Shown here piece by piece: positions 47,011-59,018 of a DNA stretch of 64,000 nucleotides (the first letter of the stretch is position 1; the number at the start of each line of letters is the position of its first letter). A program made the position numbers and the translations under genes. Source of the stretch: Adineta ricciae (taxonomy: Eukaryota; Rotifera; Eurotatoria; Adinetida; Adinetidae); the NCBI GenBank assembly GCA_905250025.1, contig CAJNOJ010000013.1, positions 1-64,000 of the forward strand. Reading direction: 5' to 3'. The notes below the pieces were generated by a model. It had not been told where the DNA came from. It saw only the letters and a list, made by a program, of their open reading frames with translations, and made no database searches.

Positions 47011-49505
47011 GATAGAAGATAATCATCTTCAAGCGAGATCTCAAAAAGATAAACATAGAAAAAGTGTGAGCATGAAATGAATGGAAAATAGTTTGCGTTT
47101 GAATGTCGTTAATAAAAATATCAATTAAGCTTATAAAAAAAAAAGACGAAGGAAATAATATGTTCTCTTTTTCCTATACACACGCGGGTGTTGAGCGAGT
47201 TCGATAGCGTCGAGCGAACGGCACCGCTCGTTCATGCATTTTGATTAAAAGGAGAAGAAGAAAAAAGAAGTCGGATTTTCTTATTCGATGAGTTCGCTAG
47301 TCAACAGAACAGAACAGCATCAGATGTCTCTATATGACAGATAAAGCCTATACGATATTAACGTTTCTCTCTTGTATAGTAGGAAGCATTTGTGTTTTTT
47401 CTTTTCGAACGATTATAATTACTCTTCGTGATTGTATAGTTTTTCTTTTTGATTTACGAAGAGAGTAATCGTTTTGGATCACATTACTTTTCTAAATGTA
47501 AAAGATCTTGTTGTGGAAATAAAATACTAAAATCAATGTAATTGGATATGGCATGGAAAATGGCTCGCAAGTTTTCACAGGAATATCGACGTAGATGTTC
47601 TATGTAACGGCGTCAATCAGAAAGAAAAGAAGAAACATGCTCAACCGGCAATTTTTTGTATCTCGTGCCTTTCCATGGACACTCTTTCCTATTCAATTTC
47701 TAAGCGATAAATAAATTATCATTAGATTGGCGACTAGCGTTCGGCAAAGAAATCTATGTGATTGATTGAGAGAGTATATAGGACGTACTGATTCCTATTA
47801 CGTTTCGCTATGCTTGTACTCGTCACATTCATCCAGAAGTTAATTTGACCGGCTAATGCAACTACAATGCATATTCATGTGCAGCGACGAATGTTTGAGA
47901 CATTCTTACGACCAAATAGAAAGTTATTCGTTCAATCGATTAAAAACTTGCGTGCGGGAAATCACACACGCTTTCTATGTATTTCGACGTCTACATTCAA
48001 ATGCATAGGACATCTTCACATGTACCCAATGTTACCTTTGGCGTATTAAAGTGAACGACCCCAAAGTTTACTTTCTGTACCTCGACATTAGGATGATGTA
48101 AATGCTTGATGAATCGTATCATCAAGAAGATTTTATACTAAATTGTTCGATTGTACAATCGTCGAAATGATGATAAGAAAAAGCGAAATCTTGATCGTTT
48201 TTCTTAAACTGATATAAGATCGATTATGTTTCATACACACATGTACATCATTTGTAATGGTTTCTTTTTGGATTTTGATCTGCAGGCGTATTCACTACCT
48301 CCCTTGACAATCCATATCGGTAGATTAATCACAACCGATGAATGGTTCTGCTCGTTTGTTTGCCGTGCATTATCAAGGCGAACGCTCTTGATACATTTAG
48401 ACAGCATTCGAACATTTTTTTTTGTCAAACTTGTAATGTTTCGTCATTATCTGTATTGCTTTACAAAATGGATTTTTTTCTTTCGTGAGCCAATGTCAAG
48501 GATAATCACATCCGTATTTAATGGAACACACACGGTACACCTAGTGATTTCATTAATGATATGATTAGATCATTCTATGAACGTAGTTCATTTTTTCTCG
48601 ACTGCGATGAACTGATAAGTGTCATTGGGAAAGAATAAATTGTTTACGGGTCGCTTCACTGTCTTCCTATCATGTGATTTATTACTTATTAATCATTCAT
48701 CTTGTGTCAAGCGTCCTATGTTCACTACATACAGATTTCCTTCGTTACTTTATGTATATGCAGGCACACATACATATGCATGACAATGAACGTTTTTCGT
48801 TTTTTTTCTACTTTTATCTTACGCTCGGTTGCATTTTAGTACGCTTGTCACACGTATATTCCTTGAAATACAAACAAGTATATATATATATGTGTGTATA
48901 TGAACGTAAGGTTTTTCTTCGTCTTCATTTCTCCTTATTCTTTCTGTTTAACTCGGTATACTCTAGGTGACCCTCACCTCCCTGCATAGACAATTTTTCT
49001 CTCTCTCTCTCTTGCCTTCTTCTTTTTTTTCATTTCAAAATTAACGTCATACAATAGTTTAGAGTCAATGATCATGACCAATGACTAACTGAAGTCGAGT
49101 AGAGAAGAAAAGAGACACAGAGAGAGAAAGAGAGAAAACTTAACAATCACACCTTCGCTTATTATACGGGTGAACAAACCGAACAAAATCATAGACGAGT
49201 GGTAAATATTTAGATATTAAGATCAAATTTAGTACTGGTCACCTTATTCAACAAAGTCGTTCAACATTAGAATGGGTAATCGGGTAAGCAGTAGAAAATC
49301 AATCATATTCACTTTCTCACTTTTCCTATAGTGGCTTATCTGTCCTTGATAGTAACGAATGTCATTGAATTCGAAGCCGACATCAGATGTCAATAGAGAC
49401 GCTCCATGAAGCGCAGAGCATAAAGGACAATATTACTTTCAGAAGTTTTCTTTTAACACATATACAGATAGCGTCAAAATAGCAATAGAAAAAAACTAAA
49501 ACAAA
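47011..49505. other. Gene-poor interval between WDFY3 and brm
   Basis: This 2.5-kb AT-rich interval has simple TA/TG and CT tracts (about 48880-48900 and 49000-49015). It holds the WDFY3 promoter and the brm 3' side. Frames at 47867-48049, 48226-48564 and 48674-48970 are isolated, overlap frames on the other strand, and carry no recognisable domain. Confidence 0.4.
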
Positions 49506-52500
49506 CTAATTCTTTGTCGTATCACCATTATTCGGTACAGCATATTCATTTTCCGAGCCATCGTCATCTTCAATCACCATGACTGCTTTTCGTTTCCGTC
49601 CTCTTTTCGAACATTCGTTGTTGCTTGTATTCACTGTAGCTCGAGTACGCCGACCACGTTTCGATGTTGACTGTGTTGTTGATTCTTTCATCGTATCTGT
49701 CGGTAGTTGAAGTAAACCTGCTTTTAACTGTTCGCGTAGATTTTGATAAACCTTTTCCAATTGTATTGAGTCCGAGTAGATAACTGACGTTTCGCAATTG
49801 AAAGTTTGAGCGTTGGTAACTAATAGTTTCATGTCAGCATCGAATTGCTCTAAGCTCGAATAACGGTACGCGTCAATCTTTCGTCGGATACGTTGAAAAT
49901 CAATTGGATCTTTAATAATTTGATAATAAATTGGCAATTCTTTTTGTCCGGGTAATCGAATAAATATTTGTGCTAATTGACGATCATCATCTGTACGATA
50001 CGCTAATAGATTCTCTAACAGTAATCGGCATTGTTCTGCTATTTTTGGATCGTTCGTTTCCAAACGTTTCTTGATGCTACCACGTTTTGATGGTAAATTG
50101 TGTTGCTGATTCTGTTTCGTCGTTGAAGATGTTTCAAATGACGAGCAAGGATCAGTTTCATCCATATCAATCTCGTCATCATCCTGCAATGTATTTCCAC
50201 TCTTACGAGTTTGCTTTCGTATACGTTTTTGTTCAATTGCATCTTCTAAGTTACCCTCTTCTAACGCTTGTAAAAATTCTCGTTCGGTTAAGTTATCACT
50301 GTAGTCAATGTCTTTACGTTGTCGACGTCCTTTACCGAAATCTTCCTCATTTTGAAGAGTTTTCTCCACTTCATCGACATCATTCTTTAACCACGCAGGT
50401 AGTTCATCTTCTGTTATCAAACGATTGGTTTTCATTTTACGATGAATTCGCGATGTTTCTTGAGTGAAGTCCACGTCTTCAACGTCATCAAGTTCTTCTA
50501 ATGGTAATGATGTTGTCTCTTCGCCAGCTGTCAGCTGTTCTCCTTCATCGATAGTATCATCGTCATTAGGAGCTGTGAATGCCGTTGGAGTTCTGACGAG
50601 TATAGTAGACAAAAAAAGTACATAACAATCAGAGAAATCTTATCTGTACTTTGCATTGTCCATTGCATTGGACAGATCATCGTTTGTATACGACACTTCC
50701 GGTGCAGTTGTTGTATTTGTTAATTTCCAAGCAATACTTTCATTAGCTGCATCACCGTTGTTACCCACGCCATGTAAGGATTCGTGTTCTCGTCTTGCCA
50801 TGTCAATTTGATTAAATAAATTGAATTCCTTTTCGGTTCGAGCAATCATCTATTAATTGAAACAAATCATTTGATTTCATTCAATGGTTCGATGGTACAT
50901 TTTCTGTTCAGGGTTTCATATCGATTCCATTGTTATATAACAAAAGGCGATCTCGAAAGATAAGTGAGCGAATGGCGGAAGTAATATATGCTGTTCTGTT
51001 GACAAGATATTTACTTCTTTTCTTCTGGAAATAGATTTTATCTTTTCAGAAAGCAGAAACAATGAGTAAAACGTCATAAAATATCCTGCTTTGTTGGCTG
51101 AATCAAGAAAATCCGTTTTGCTCTCTCCAAAAAGAACCAAACTAACGCTGATAAGGACGTCTTTTTTTCTCTGTCATCTTACTTGATTCAAAATTTCGTC
51201 ATCCGGAATATCTTCGTCATCATCTTTAGATTCATCTTCGCCTTCGATTAGTTGTTCTAAATAATCATATCGTTCGCTCGATGTCGATGACCGATTGAAC
51301 ATTCCCGCTTGGATGACCATTTCATCAACGTTTAGTTTGTATCTCGCACAAGCTAAAATCTTCTCCTCGACCGTGTTCACTGTTATCAAGCGTAATACTC
51401 GCACTTCATTCTTTTGTCCGATACGATGTGCACGATCTTGTGCTTGTTGATCTTGATGAGGATTCCAATCGGAATCAAATAGAATCACAGTATCCGCCTT
51501 TTGTAAATTCAATCCCACACCTCCTGCGCGTGTTGATAATAAAAATATGAAACAATGGTTGTTATCATCATTGAAGTTTTTCAATAGTTCACATCGATCA
51601 TCGGCTTTCGTTGTTCCATCTAAACGTAGATAAGAGTAGTGTCGATAGGAAAAATAGCATTCAAGCAAGTCCATAACGGATGTCATTTGGCAAAATAGTA
51701 AAACTTTATGACCGGAAACATTTAATTTTGGTAGAATGCGATCGAGCAGTTCGAATTTTCCTGATACACGAAAGAGATCAGGCCCGTCGATAATTCCATT
51801 GCTATGACCAAGTGTTCGTGCTAAACGTTCTTCAATTTCTCGGAAGAGAAATGGATGATTGCAAATCTTTCGTAATTGCATGATTTTATTCATTAGCGCT
51901 CGACGACCTCCTTTACCATTTTGACTTTCAATTATCAACGTTCGATTTTTTGACATGGCATGATAAAGACAACGTTGCAAAGCAGATAATTCGCATTTGA
52001 TGATGTATTCGACCTAAGAAAAATCACTCAATGATGACAAATATCACTTTGATAGATACTAACTTTCTCTGGTAATTGGGATTCAACCTCCTTTTTCAAA
52101 CGTCGAAGAAGGAATGGTCGTAAAACTTTATGCAAACGTCGAATGATTAGCAAGGTTTCTTCGTGATTTAATTCAACTTTTTCACTAGGTAGTGTAGCAA
52201 ATGGTGCATTGAACCAATCAGTAAATGTCGTTGCGGACTTAAAGATTGTTGGTAGAATGAAATTCAACAAAGCCCATAATTCTGGCAGATTGTTTTGTAA
52301 CGGTGTACCAGTTAACAATAGTCTATGTGGAGCATTACTGTAGTGTGTGTTTAAAATTTGTGTTAACTTGCAGTGATGATTTTTCATTCGATGTCCCTCG
52401 TCGATGATCAAGTATTTCCAGGCGATTTTCGACAACGTCGCACGATCACGCATGATATACTCATAAGTTGTCAATAGGACATTCAAACGATTTGCGCGTA

Positions 52501-54276
52501 ACGTTTGAGCAAGCACTTTTCGAATTTGAGGTGAACCTTTGTATTGCAGAACGGTGACCTGAGGCGCCCAGCGTTGAAATTCAGCAGCCCAGTTGGATAA
52601 TGTCGATAGCGGCACAATGATCAAATATGGGCCCGAATTTGTTTTGTAATCAATCAGATGAACAATTAAAGCAATTGTTTGAATCGTTTTGCCCAGGCCC
52701 ATCTCGTCAGCAAGAATACCGTTTAAATTGTTGTTATACAGGGATACAAGCCATTCTAAGCCTTGTAATTGATAAGGTTTAAGTTGACCACCGATGAGCA
52801 GTCTGGATTGCTCTGTGATAGGTTCACGTATATGATGAGCGATTGAATAATAAGACTCTTTCGCATCGTATTCATCATCTTCTTTTGTAGCGGCGATTTT
52901 AACGGCATCACGTTTAGCTTCGTCGGTATCGACTTGTTCATCAGTCGATCTAATTAGAATATTCTCATAAATAGTGCTCGTATTCAGAAAATGACACTTA
53001 CGTCGAATTCAAATTTTGCTCTGTAGAAGATGTAGTAGTAGTAGTTGTTGTCGATGTTATTGCACGGACTTCTTCCAATTGATCGGGACTGATTTTCGGA
53101 GGTCGTCCACGTGATCGATTGGCTTGTTGATGTTGCCGTACTAATTGTTTGAGATTATCAATATAAGTATCGGTTTGTGATAACAACAATGCTAAACGTG
53201 CGTGTTTTTTTTCATCAACTAACTTCCGATAGCCGTCTTCGTCTTCATTCATCAGACGTTTCAATCGCTCTTTCTCCTGCCGTTCACGCTCTTTGATTAA
53301 TTCGCGTTCAGTATTAGCAAAATAAGACTGAACCGCTTTGCTCATTCGAGTCGTTGTCATAGCATATCGACGATGATACTCGCGAAAATCTCCTGCGTGG
53401 GTTAGAATCGCTTGGAGAAGTTTTTGATGTTTGTCAACTTTTCTTTGCTTGATTTCTAATTTACGTTGTCGTTCATGTTGTTCAGTTGTGCGAGCTTCAC
53501 GAAGCTGATGACGTTTTGGACGTTTGTACGCGCGAGGATTCAGAGCAGTTTGTATAAATGTATCTTTCTACGTACGACAAATAGAAGAACGCTAAAAGAG
53601 AATAAAAAAGGATGAGAAATACCTTCGTTGTATTGAGAACTTCATGACGAATTTGTTTTTGAAATTGAAGCAATTTCAGTGATTTTAGTTCGATTAGGGC
53701 TCGTGTTCGTAATTCACTACTCATATTAGCCGGCATATGTTCCAATTCATGAATACGCTTTGATATTCGATTGTAAGAGCTAGAGAAAAGAAAATAATGA
53801 AAATGGTGAGCTATCTATGGTGAACCGAATCTCGTTGTTTGCATTTACCGTTTATCTCGTTCTTGTTGAATGTACAATGGATTGAGACAAATCGGATGTT
53901 GTTGAGTTCGATGAATACTTGTTTCTTCATTATTTTGAACTAACCATTGGTACATTTCTCTCGCCGACGAGAATGTTTTTGATGCACCGTCAGCATTTGG
54001 GTCATCGGGTTTCGAGACATTGGTTAGAACGATACTGTTCGGTTTTGATGGATCTGTTGTCTGATCTTGTTCTTGCTGTTGCAAATGTCGATTGAAAACG
54101 GTAGTTAATTGAGCTTTGTAGGAACATTCATTTAGTAGGGAATCGGATACCGGTAAATTGCGAGCTAGAAGACGGTATGCAGCTATTTGTGTCTTTAATA
54201 CATCAGAACGAAGACGATCGAGTTCAGACGATTGAATTGTTATCACAGATAAATTACTATGGTCCGTTGTGGACAT
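49506..54276 (-). CDS. brm: SWI/SNF chromatin-remodelling ATPase Brahma (SMARCA2/4)
   Basis: The multi-exon gene runs from the ATG at 54276 to the stop at 49506. A QLQ-like motif opens the protein ([20 protein letters not shown]). A basic HSA region (near 53.7-53.0 kb, [15 protein letters not shown] and [19 protein letters not shown]) follows. The Snf2 ATPase has motif [12 protein letters not shown], Ia [11 protein letters not shown], the DEGH box in [10 protein letters not shown], and [19 protein letters not shown]. The second RecA lobe has [33 protein letters not shown] and [17 protein letters not shown]. An SnAC-type segment and a bromodomain ([20 protein letters not shown], then [15 protein letters not shown]) close it, with a basic nuclear tail. 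Brahma is the motor of BAF/PBAP complexes. The long Pro/Gln-rich N-terminus of other animals is absent here. Confidence 0.95.
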
Positions 54277-54342
54277 TTCTCTATATATATCTAAAACAAA
54301 TAATCTGTTTTTCTGTGTTAATATTTTTGTATTTTTCTTTAG

Positions 54343-55677
54343 TTGGCTAAACCGCCACCATTAGATCGTCCTATCGTTCCAGCTAAACCTCGCAATCTTC
54401 AAGCACCACGACCATTTCCAGCTATTACTCCGCAATCATATGTCCCAGGCGGTGTTGGTGGCGGGTATCCAGGTATCTCATCTATGAGCTCTCCTAGTAG
54501 GTTTCCACCACTTACTAGAAATTCTTTTCTTTCTATAGTAGGTAATATCGAACCACCAATTATGAACTACAGTGGCGGACCTGGCATAATGCAACCGCCA
54601 ATGCTTCCATCTATTCCTCCTCTACCACCTCCGATGCCCTATGCGAATCAAGGTCCAATATCAATGGTCAGACCACCGTCAATGTATGATCCAGGTTACC
54701 AATCGTATCCTCGTCGTCGCCCGGTGCGTATCCATCGTCGACCACGTCGTTCGCGGCGTTGTCGTCCAGTCGTGCGAATTATCGAGTCCTCATCGTGCTC
54801 ATCCTTATCCTCCTATACAACGGTGAGTTCTTGTTCACCTCGCCGCTGTCGGTCACGGTCGCATTCACATCGATGTCGAGGGTCGTCATCAGCAGCACCT
54901 CAACAGCCAATTATTCTCCTACCTATGCAATGTCAACAACCTGCTGCTGCCGCCGCCGCAGTAGCTGCTCCCGCGGCACCAGCACAACTACCACTCTCTG
55001 TGCAAGCCCAAACCCAAGCACAACCGCAACCACAACAAATTATCTTGCCGCCTATTCGTATTCAACAATCAGGGCAATATAATCAACAACCGTTCACGAT
55101 ACCACCTATGACTGTTTCCCAACTTGGCGGACAAATTCAGCAACCACAGCAGCAGTCAGTTACTTTGTCGCCCATGACTATTTCACAAATTACTGGGCAA
55201 ATTCAACAACAACAACCGCAACAAGCAATCAATTTAGCACCTATGCGATTTGGCTCACCCAATATTCTTTCGAATACGAACGCAAATTCAATGGTAATTC
55301 AAAGCGGCCAACCGTTCATACAACCATCTTCATCATTACCCCAGGTAACCACGATTGGACAACCACAGCAAATGCAAGGAAGTACAATCCAATATGTTCA
55401 AGCAGCGCCACAGTCATCATCATCGTCAACATTACAATATATATCAGCACAGCCACGGTCGACCATTGCTCCCCAGCGCGTCCTTGTAAACAGTACGAAT
55501 AAAAAACAAGCGCCGTCATCAAAACCAGTTAAGCGATCTGTTTCCACACGTGAATTACGTCAGAGTGATCTGAAATACGGTCGCCGTCCATTTGATTGGT
55601 ATGATAGCAATAAGCAAGATAATATTATCAATGAAAATGTTCAAGTTGCGCAACGAAGAAATACCGTTATGACTTAG
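54343..55677 (+). CDS. Pro/Gln-rich low-complexity protein with internal repeats, about 440 aa (5' end unresolved)
   Basis: A long open frame ends with TAG at 55677. It is preceded at 54341-54342 by an AG after a T-rich tract, so 54343 looks like a 3' splice acceptor and not a start; no ATG lies at the 5' end. The first in-frame ATG is at 54484. An upstream first exon (an ATG at 54259 followed by GT is possible) or trans-splicing could supply the start. The protein is rich in Pro and Gly, then has an Arg/Ser block (SPRRCRSRSHSHRCRG), a poly-Ala/Gln zone, and three related units of the form PPM/SPM-T-(V/I)SQ(L/I)-x-GQIQQ. The C-terminus is more ordinary (RELRQSDLKYGRRPFDWYDS). I recognise no family; the composition is prion-like. 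It starts about 66 bp from the divergent brm start. Confidence 0.65.
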   Translation: MAKPPPLDRPIVPAKPRNLQAPRPFPAITPQSYVPGGVGGGYPGISSMSSPSRFPPLTRNSFLSIVGNIEPPIMNYSGGPGIMQPPMLPSIPPLPPPMPYANQGPISMVRPPSMYDPGYQSYPRRRPVRIHRRPRRSRRCRPVVRIIESSSCSSLSSYTTVSSCSPRRCRSRSHSHRCRGSSSAAPQQPIILLPMQCQQPAAAAAAVAAPAAPAQLPLSVQAQTQAQPQPQQIILPPIRIQQSGQYNQQPFTIPPMTVSQLGGQIQQPQQQSVTLSPMTISQITGQIQQQQPQQAINLAPMRFGSPNILSNTNANSMVIQSGQPFIQPSSSLPQVTTIGQPQQMQGSTIQYVQAAPQSSSSSTLQYISAQPRSTIAPQRVLVNSTNKKQAPSSKPVKRSVSTRELRQSDLKYGRRPFDWYDSNKQDNIINENVQVAQRRNTVMT

Positions 55678-56555
55678 GCGATCAAAAGACAATAAAGACT
55701 TCCTACAAATGACCAAAGTTGTCGTTATAATAAAACTTAGATTAATCAATAAACATATGAAATTTTTCTCGAGTTCAACTTGTTTCGCAAGGCATATTCA
55801 ATATTTTAATTCGTTTTATAAATTGATCAGCAAAGCAAACCGAAGACTACTGAAAACAAATATGTTTTTCATTGGTTAACACGAAACCTCAGATCAAGGC
55901 GATTTCAGAAGATGTCGTTGCTTGTGATGCATACGCTTTCGTGCACACAAATTGTGTCTGCAATGAATTTCTCCCTTCTATGTTAATATCTGATGCAGAA
56001 TGCTTGAAGTGTGTATTCATAACATTACTATTTTCTAATCTTGGCAGTACCTGCGTGTAAGGGATATACATATTACGGCCGATGTTTTTATTCTTTGTTT
56101 ACATCGATAGAGAAGATTCAGAAAATACATCGAATATTGACAAAAGGAAATGGATAATGTCAATTGAATGAATATCATTAGAGAAATTTGAATTTTAGAG
56201 AAGTCAACATAATCAAATGATGCGATATTGACTGGACATCCGGTGATAGAAACTTCTTTTTTACACTTACTCAAACGAACAGAATTAAAAACTACCCTTC
56301 TAATCTTTCGCGCATATACTTTCGGAATATCCAGCCCTATGCACTTTGATCGAGGTCATCAAAGATTTTTCACACGCACACTCTCTCGCGCTTAGTTCTC
56401 CTTGTCCTTCTGGTCATATACTTTATATATAGATATCGTCTGTGCGAGGAGAATCTTACTTTTACTTTTCTCCTTCATCGGTTTCTACATTGTGAGTATA
56501 GTATTAAAAGATATTCTATGGAAATAATCGTTCCTTTACAACTAGATCAAAGACA
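55678..56555. other. Intergenic region with TATA-like promoter for the LURP-one gene
   Basis: No gene is visible. A TATA-like run TTATATATA at 56423-56431, about 125 bp before the next ATG, is a candidate promoter element. Short overlapping frames at 55872-56274 appear on both strands and carry no signal. Confidence 0.4.
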
Positions 56556-57276
56556 ATGTCGTCAATATTTGTTCTTCTCCTCTTAATTGGCGTTGTCTCA
56601 TGCGACTTCAAACCAGAACGTGAATTCGAAGTTAAACAAGCTGGTTTATTAAACAGTGGTCGTAGTTATACGTTAGTTGAATAACATGTTGTTTTTGCCG
56701 GCTTATCCTTCGCTGTTGAATATTTAGAATTACTGAAGTTGGTTCATCGGGTGTAAAAGACGATCCAACTCGTTATACCATTCGAAATGAATTACTCAGT
56801 GTTGGAAAAAAGCTTGTTCTCCTCGACAAAAATCAACCAATCTACGAAATTAAACATAAGTTAGGTCATCTCTATCAACAGTAAGCTCTTATTTTCACTT
56901 TGATCATCTGTTTTCAAGTCAACCTCCTTAGATGGAAGATTACCGACTCAAAAACAAGTGAAACACTTGGAAAACTGAAACATCGTCCATCAATCATCCA
57001 CGATTCATATAAATTTACTTCGCCCAAATTTGGCACTTACCGTATTACAGGAAACATAACCGGTCGAACATTTTCAGTGAAAAAGAACGGTGTCAAAGTA
57101 TGTCAATCTCCTATGAACATGTCGATAATCTTCGATAAAATCTTTTACAGGTTGCTGAAATTCATAAGAAACGACTTCATGTGCATGATACATACAGCGT
57201 TGCCATTGCCGCTAATGAAGATCCAGCTATTATTTTACTTCTCGCCATTGGCGTTGATGAAATTCGTCAACATTGA
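56556..57276 (+). CDS. Secreted LURP-one-related (tubby-like barrel) protein, 186 aa
   Basis: Four exons (56556-56671, 56728-56880, 56932-57097, 57151-57276) join in frame. A clear signal peptide (MSSIFVLLLLIGVVSC) is followed directly by a LOR domain. Readable strands are YTIRNELLSVGKKLVLLD, PIYEIKHKLGHLYQQWKI, TLGKLKHRPSIIHDSYKF, YRITGNITGRTFSVKKNG and KRLHVHDTYSVAI, ending with PAIILLLAIGVDEIRQH. The domain fold is shared with tubby and phospholipid scramblases. LOR proteins are usually cytosolic and of unclear function, so secretion or ER residence here is notable. One N-glycosylation site (NIT) lies inside the barrel. AATAAA is at 57317. Confidence 0.88.
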
Positions 57277-58091
57277 TTTTTAAACATTTTTCTCCTTCAC
57301 TTTTTGAAAAACACAAAATAAAAATTTCTTAGAAAAGTATTTTCTTCTTGCATGTGTTGCAGCCTAACGACGGCGCATCTTATATGAAAATATCGTTACA
57401 TACAGCTAAAAGGATCGAGTGATTATCGACACGAAAACAAAATTTCGTTTTGATGAGATTATTTCAAAATTGCTTTTATAACACATTGTTGATCCTAATC
57501 AACCGAATGTCACAAAACTTGTCCTTCACCTTCAAGACTTTTTTCTTCTTTTCAACTTTCTTCATTATTTACTCGCACAATTAAATGTATACAAAACATT
57601 AGAGCCAATTAATAACGTTACTTTTCAATAGCTGAACTTCATTTGCTTTCAAACTTTTTCTTTATCCAGACAAATCACAGTTAAACTACTGAATTATCCA
57701 TTCAAATACGAACATATAAAAAATTCCAGATAATCATCGAATAGTATTCTTTTCATTGTATCCTAATCGGCTTTCTTTCTTGAATTCTTCTTTTTATGCG
57801 TTCTGTTTTACTTTTAATGTTATTATATTATTGCCGGATTGCTTAATCATTGGCTCTTCTCCTTCACATTTCTCTTTCTCCTTCATCCTTATACGAATCA
57901 TAAATAATTCTCTCGTCCGGAGAGCGACCAATTAGCCACGGCGAACGAACACTCAACTTGAGAAAAAAAAGAAGAAAGGAAGAACGAACGTCATTGCCCA
58001 AAGAAAAATAGAGAGAGATAGAGAGAAAGAGAGAGAAATTATATTCACATTTAATGATCGACACTCGTCACTATTATGTTCTAATTGAACG
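57277..58091. other. Intergenic region, no gene seen
   Basis: This 815-bp AT-rich interval contains GA-rich simple sequence at about 58007-58036 just upstream of the homeobox gene. The frame at 57864-58064 (minus) is the complement of that tract and is rejected. Confidence 0.45.
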
Positions 58092-59018
58092 ATGTTTGGT
58101 CTGCCACTTTCAACATTCTATCATCCATCTTTCATGTATTTACCAGCACATGATACGATGAAAACGAGTACATCGGATAGCAAACGAAAGCAAACGGGAA
58201 AGTGTTCTTCGACACCGAAAAAGTACATTTCTATTCAGTTACATTCCAGAACGTAGTGATGTTTTCTTCGGCGAATTTAGATTTTGTCCGAATAATTCTG
58301 ATCAGCCGGTGAAAAGATCCTCCTTTGACATTGAATCACTTTTAGAAATCAAAACCAAAGATAATCAAATCTCCAATCGAAGCTACAATGAAGATACCGA
58401 GGATGACTCGAGTAATGATGGTCAAACACCATTTCGTAGTCCACCCGTCTCATCTTATGCATTATTTAATCAACTAAAAAGACTGGACATGACAATAAAT
58501 CATAATACTAATGTCAATAGCAACACGAAAAACGATCTAACACGTAAGTTATCATTCGTTGAAGGTGTCTTTGCATTGATTTAATCTTTTCTAGCTTCAT
58601 CATCATCGGAATCAGATCATTCGCCGTATCGTTTGTCAACAAATAAGCATCTTCCTCACTCTCGTCATGGAATCAATCATAAAAATAAACCGAAACGTAT
58701 TCGAACAATATTTACACCTGAACAATTAGAACGATTGGAATTAGAGTTCGATAAGCAACAATATATGGTAGGAAATGAGCGATTCTATCTGGCGACAACA
58801 TTGGATTTAACTGAAGCACAAGTGAAAGTACGACGAAATAGACAATTCGATTCAAAAGGAGACAATCTTCTTTTTTGCTTCAGGTCTGGTTTCAAAATCG
58901 TCGAATTAAGTGGCGTCGCCAAGCTCTCGATGATCATCAACAACGTTTAGCATCATTTACTGGTAATACCTCCACAGCGAACGACGATCAGCATGAACAT
59001 TCCGATTCAGATGAATAA
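58092..59018 (+). CDS. NOTO: Not/NOTO-type homeobox transcription factor, 253 aa
   Basis: Four exons (58092-58222, 58281-58543, 58595-58827, 58884-59018) give an in-frame 253-residue protein. The homeodomain starts at [18 protein letters not shown]. The diagnostic third of helix 1 to helix 2 reads [16 protein letters not shown], and helix 3 is [21 protein letters not shown]-x-ER between helices 1 and 2 together with QNRRIKWR is characteristic of the Not (floating head, NOTO) family. An intron interrupts the homeodomain between residues 46 and 47 (K/V of VKVWF). An N-terminal [11 protein letters not shown] resembles the Groucho-binding eh1 motif and suggests a repressor. The tail is acidic ([11 protein letters not shown]). 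In vertebrates Not genes specify notochord; in invertebrates they act in neural and axial patterning. Confidence 0.9.

Noticed and set aside
47867-48970. Several plus-strand frames of 60-112 codons between WDFY3 and brm
   Set aside because: They are isolated, cysteine/phenylalanine-rich from T-rich DNA, and have no domain or phase-matched partners.
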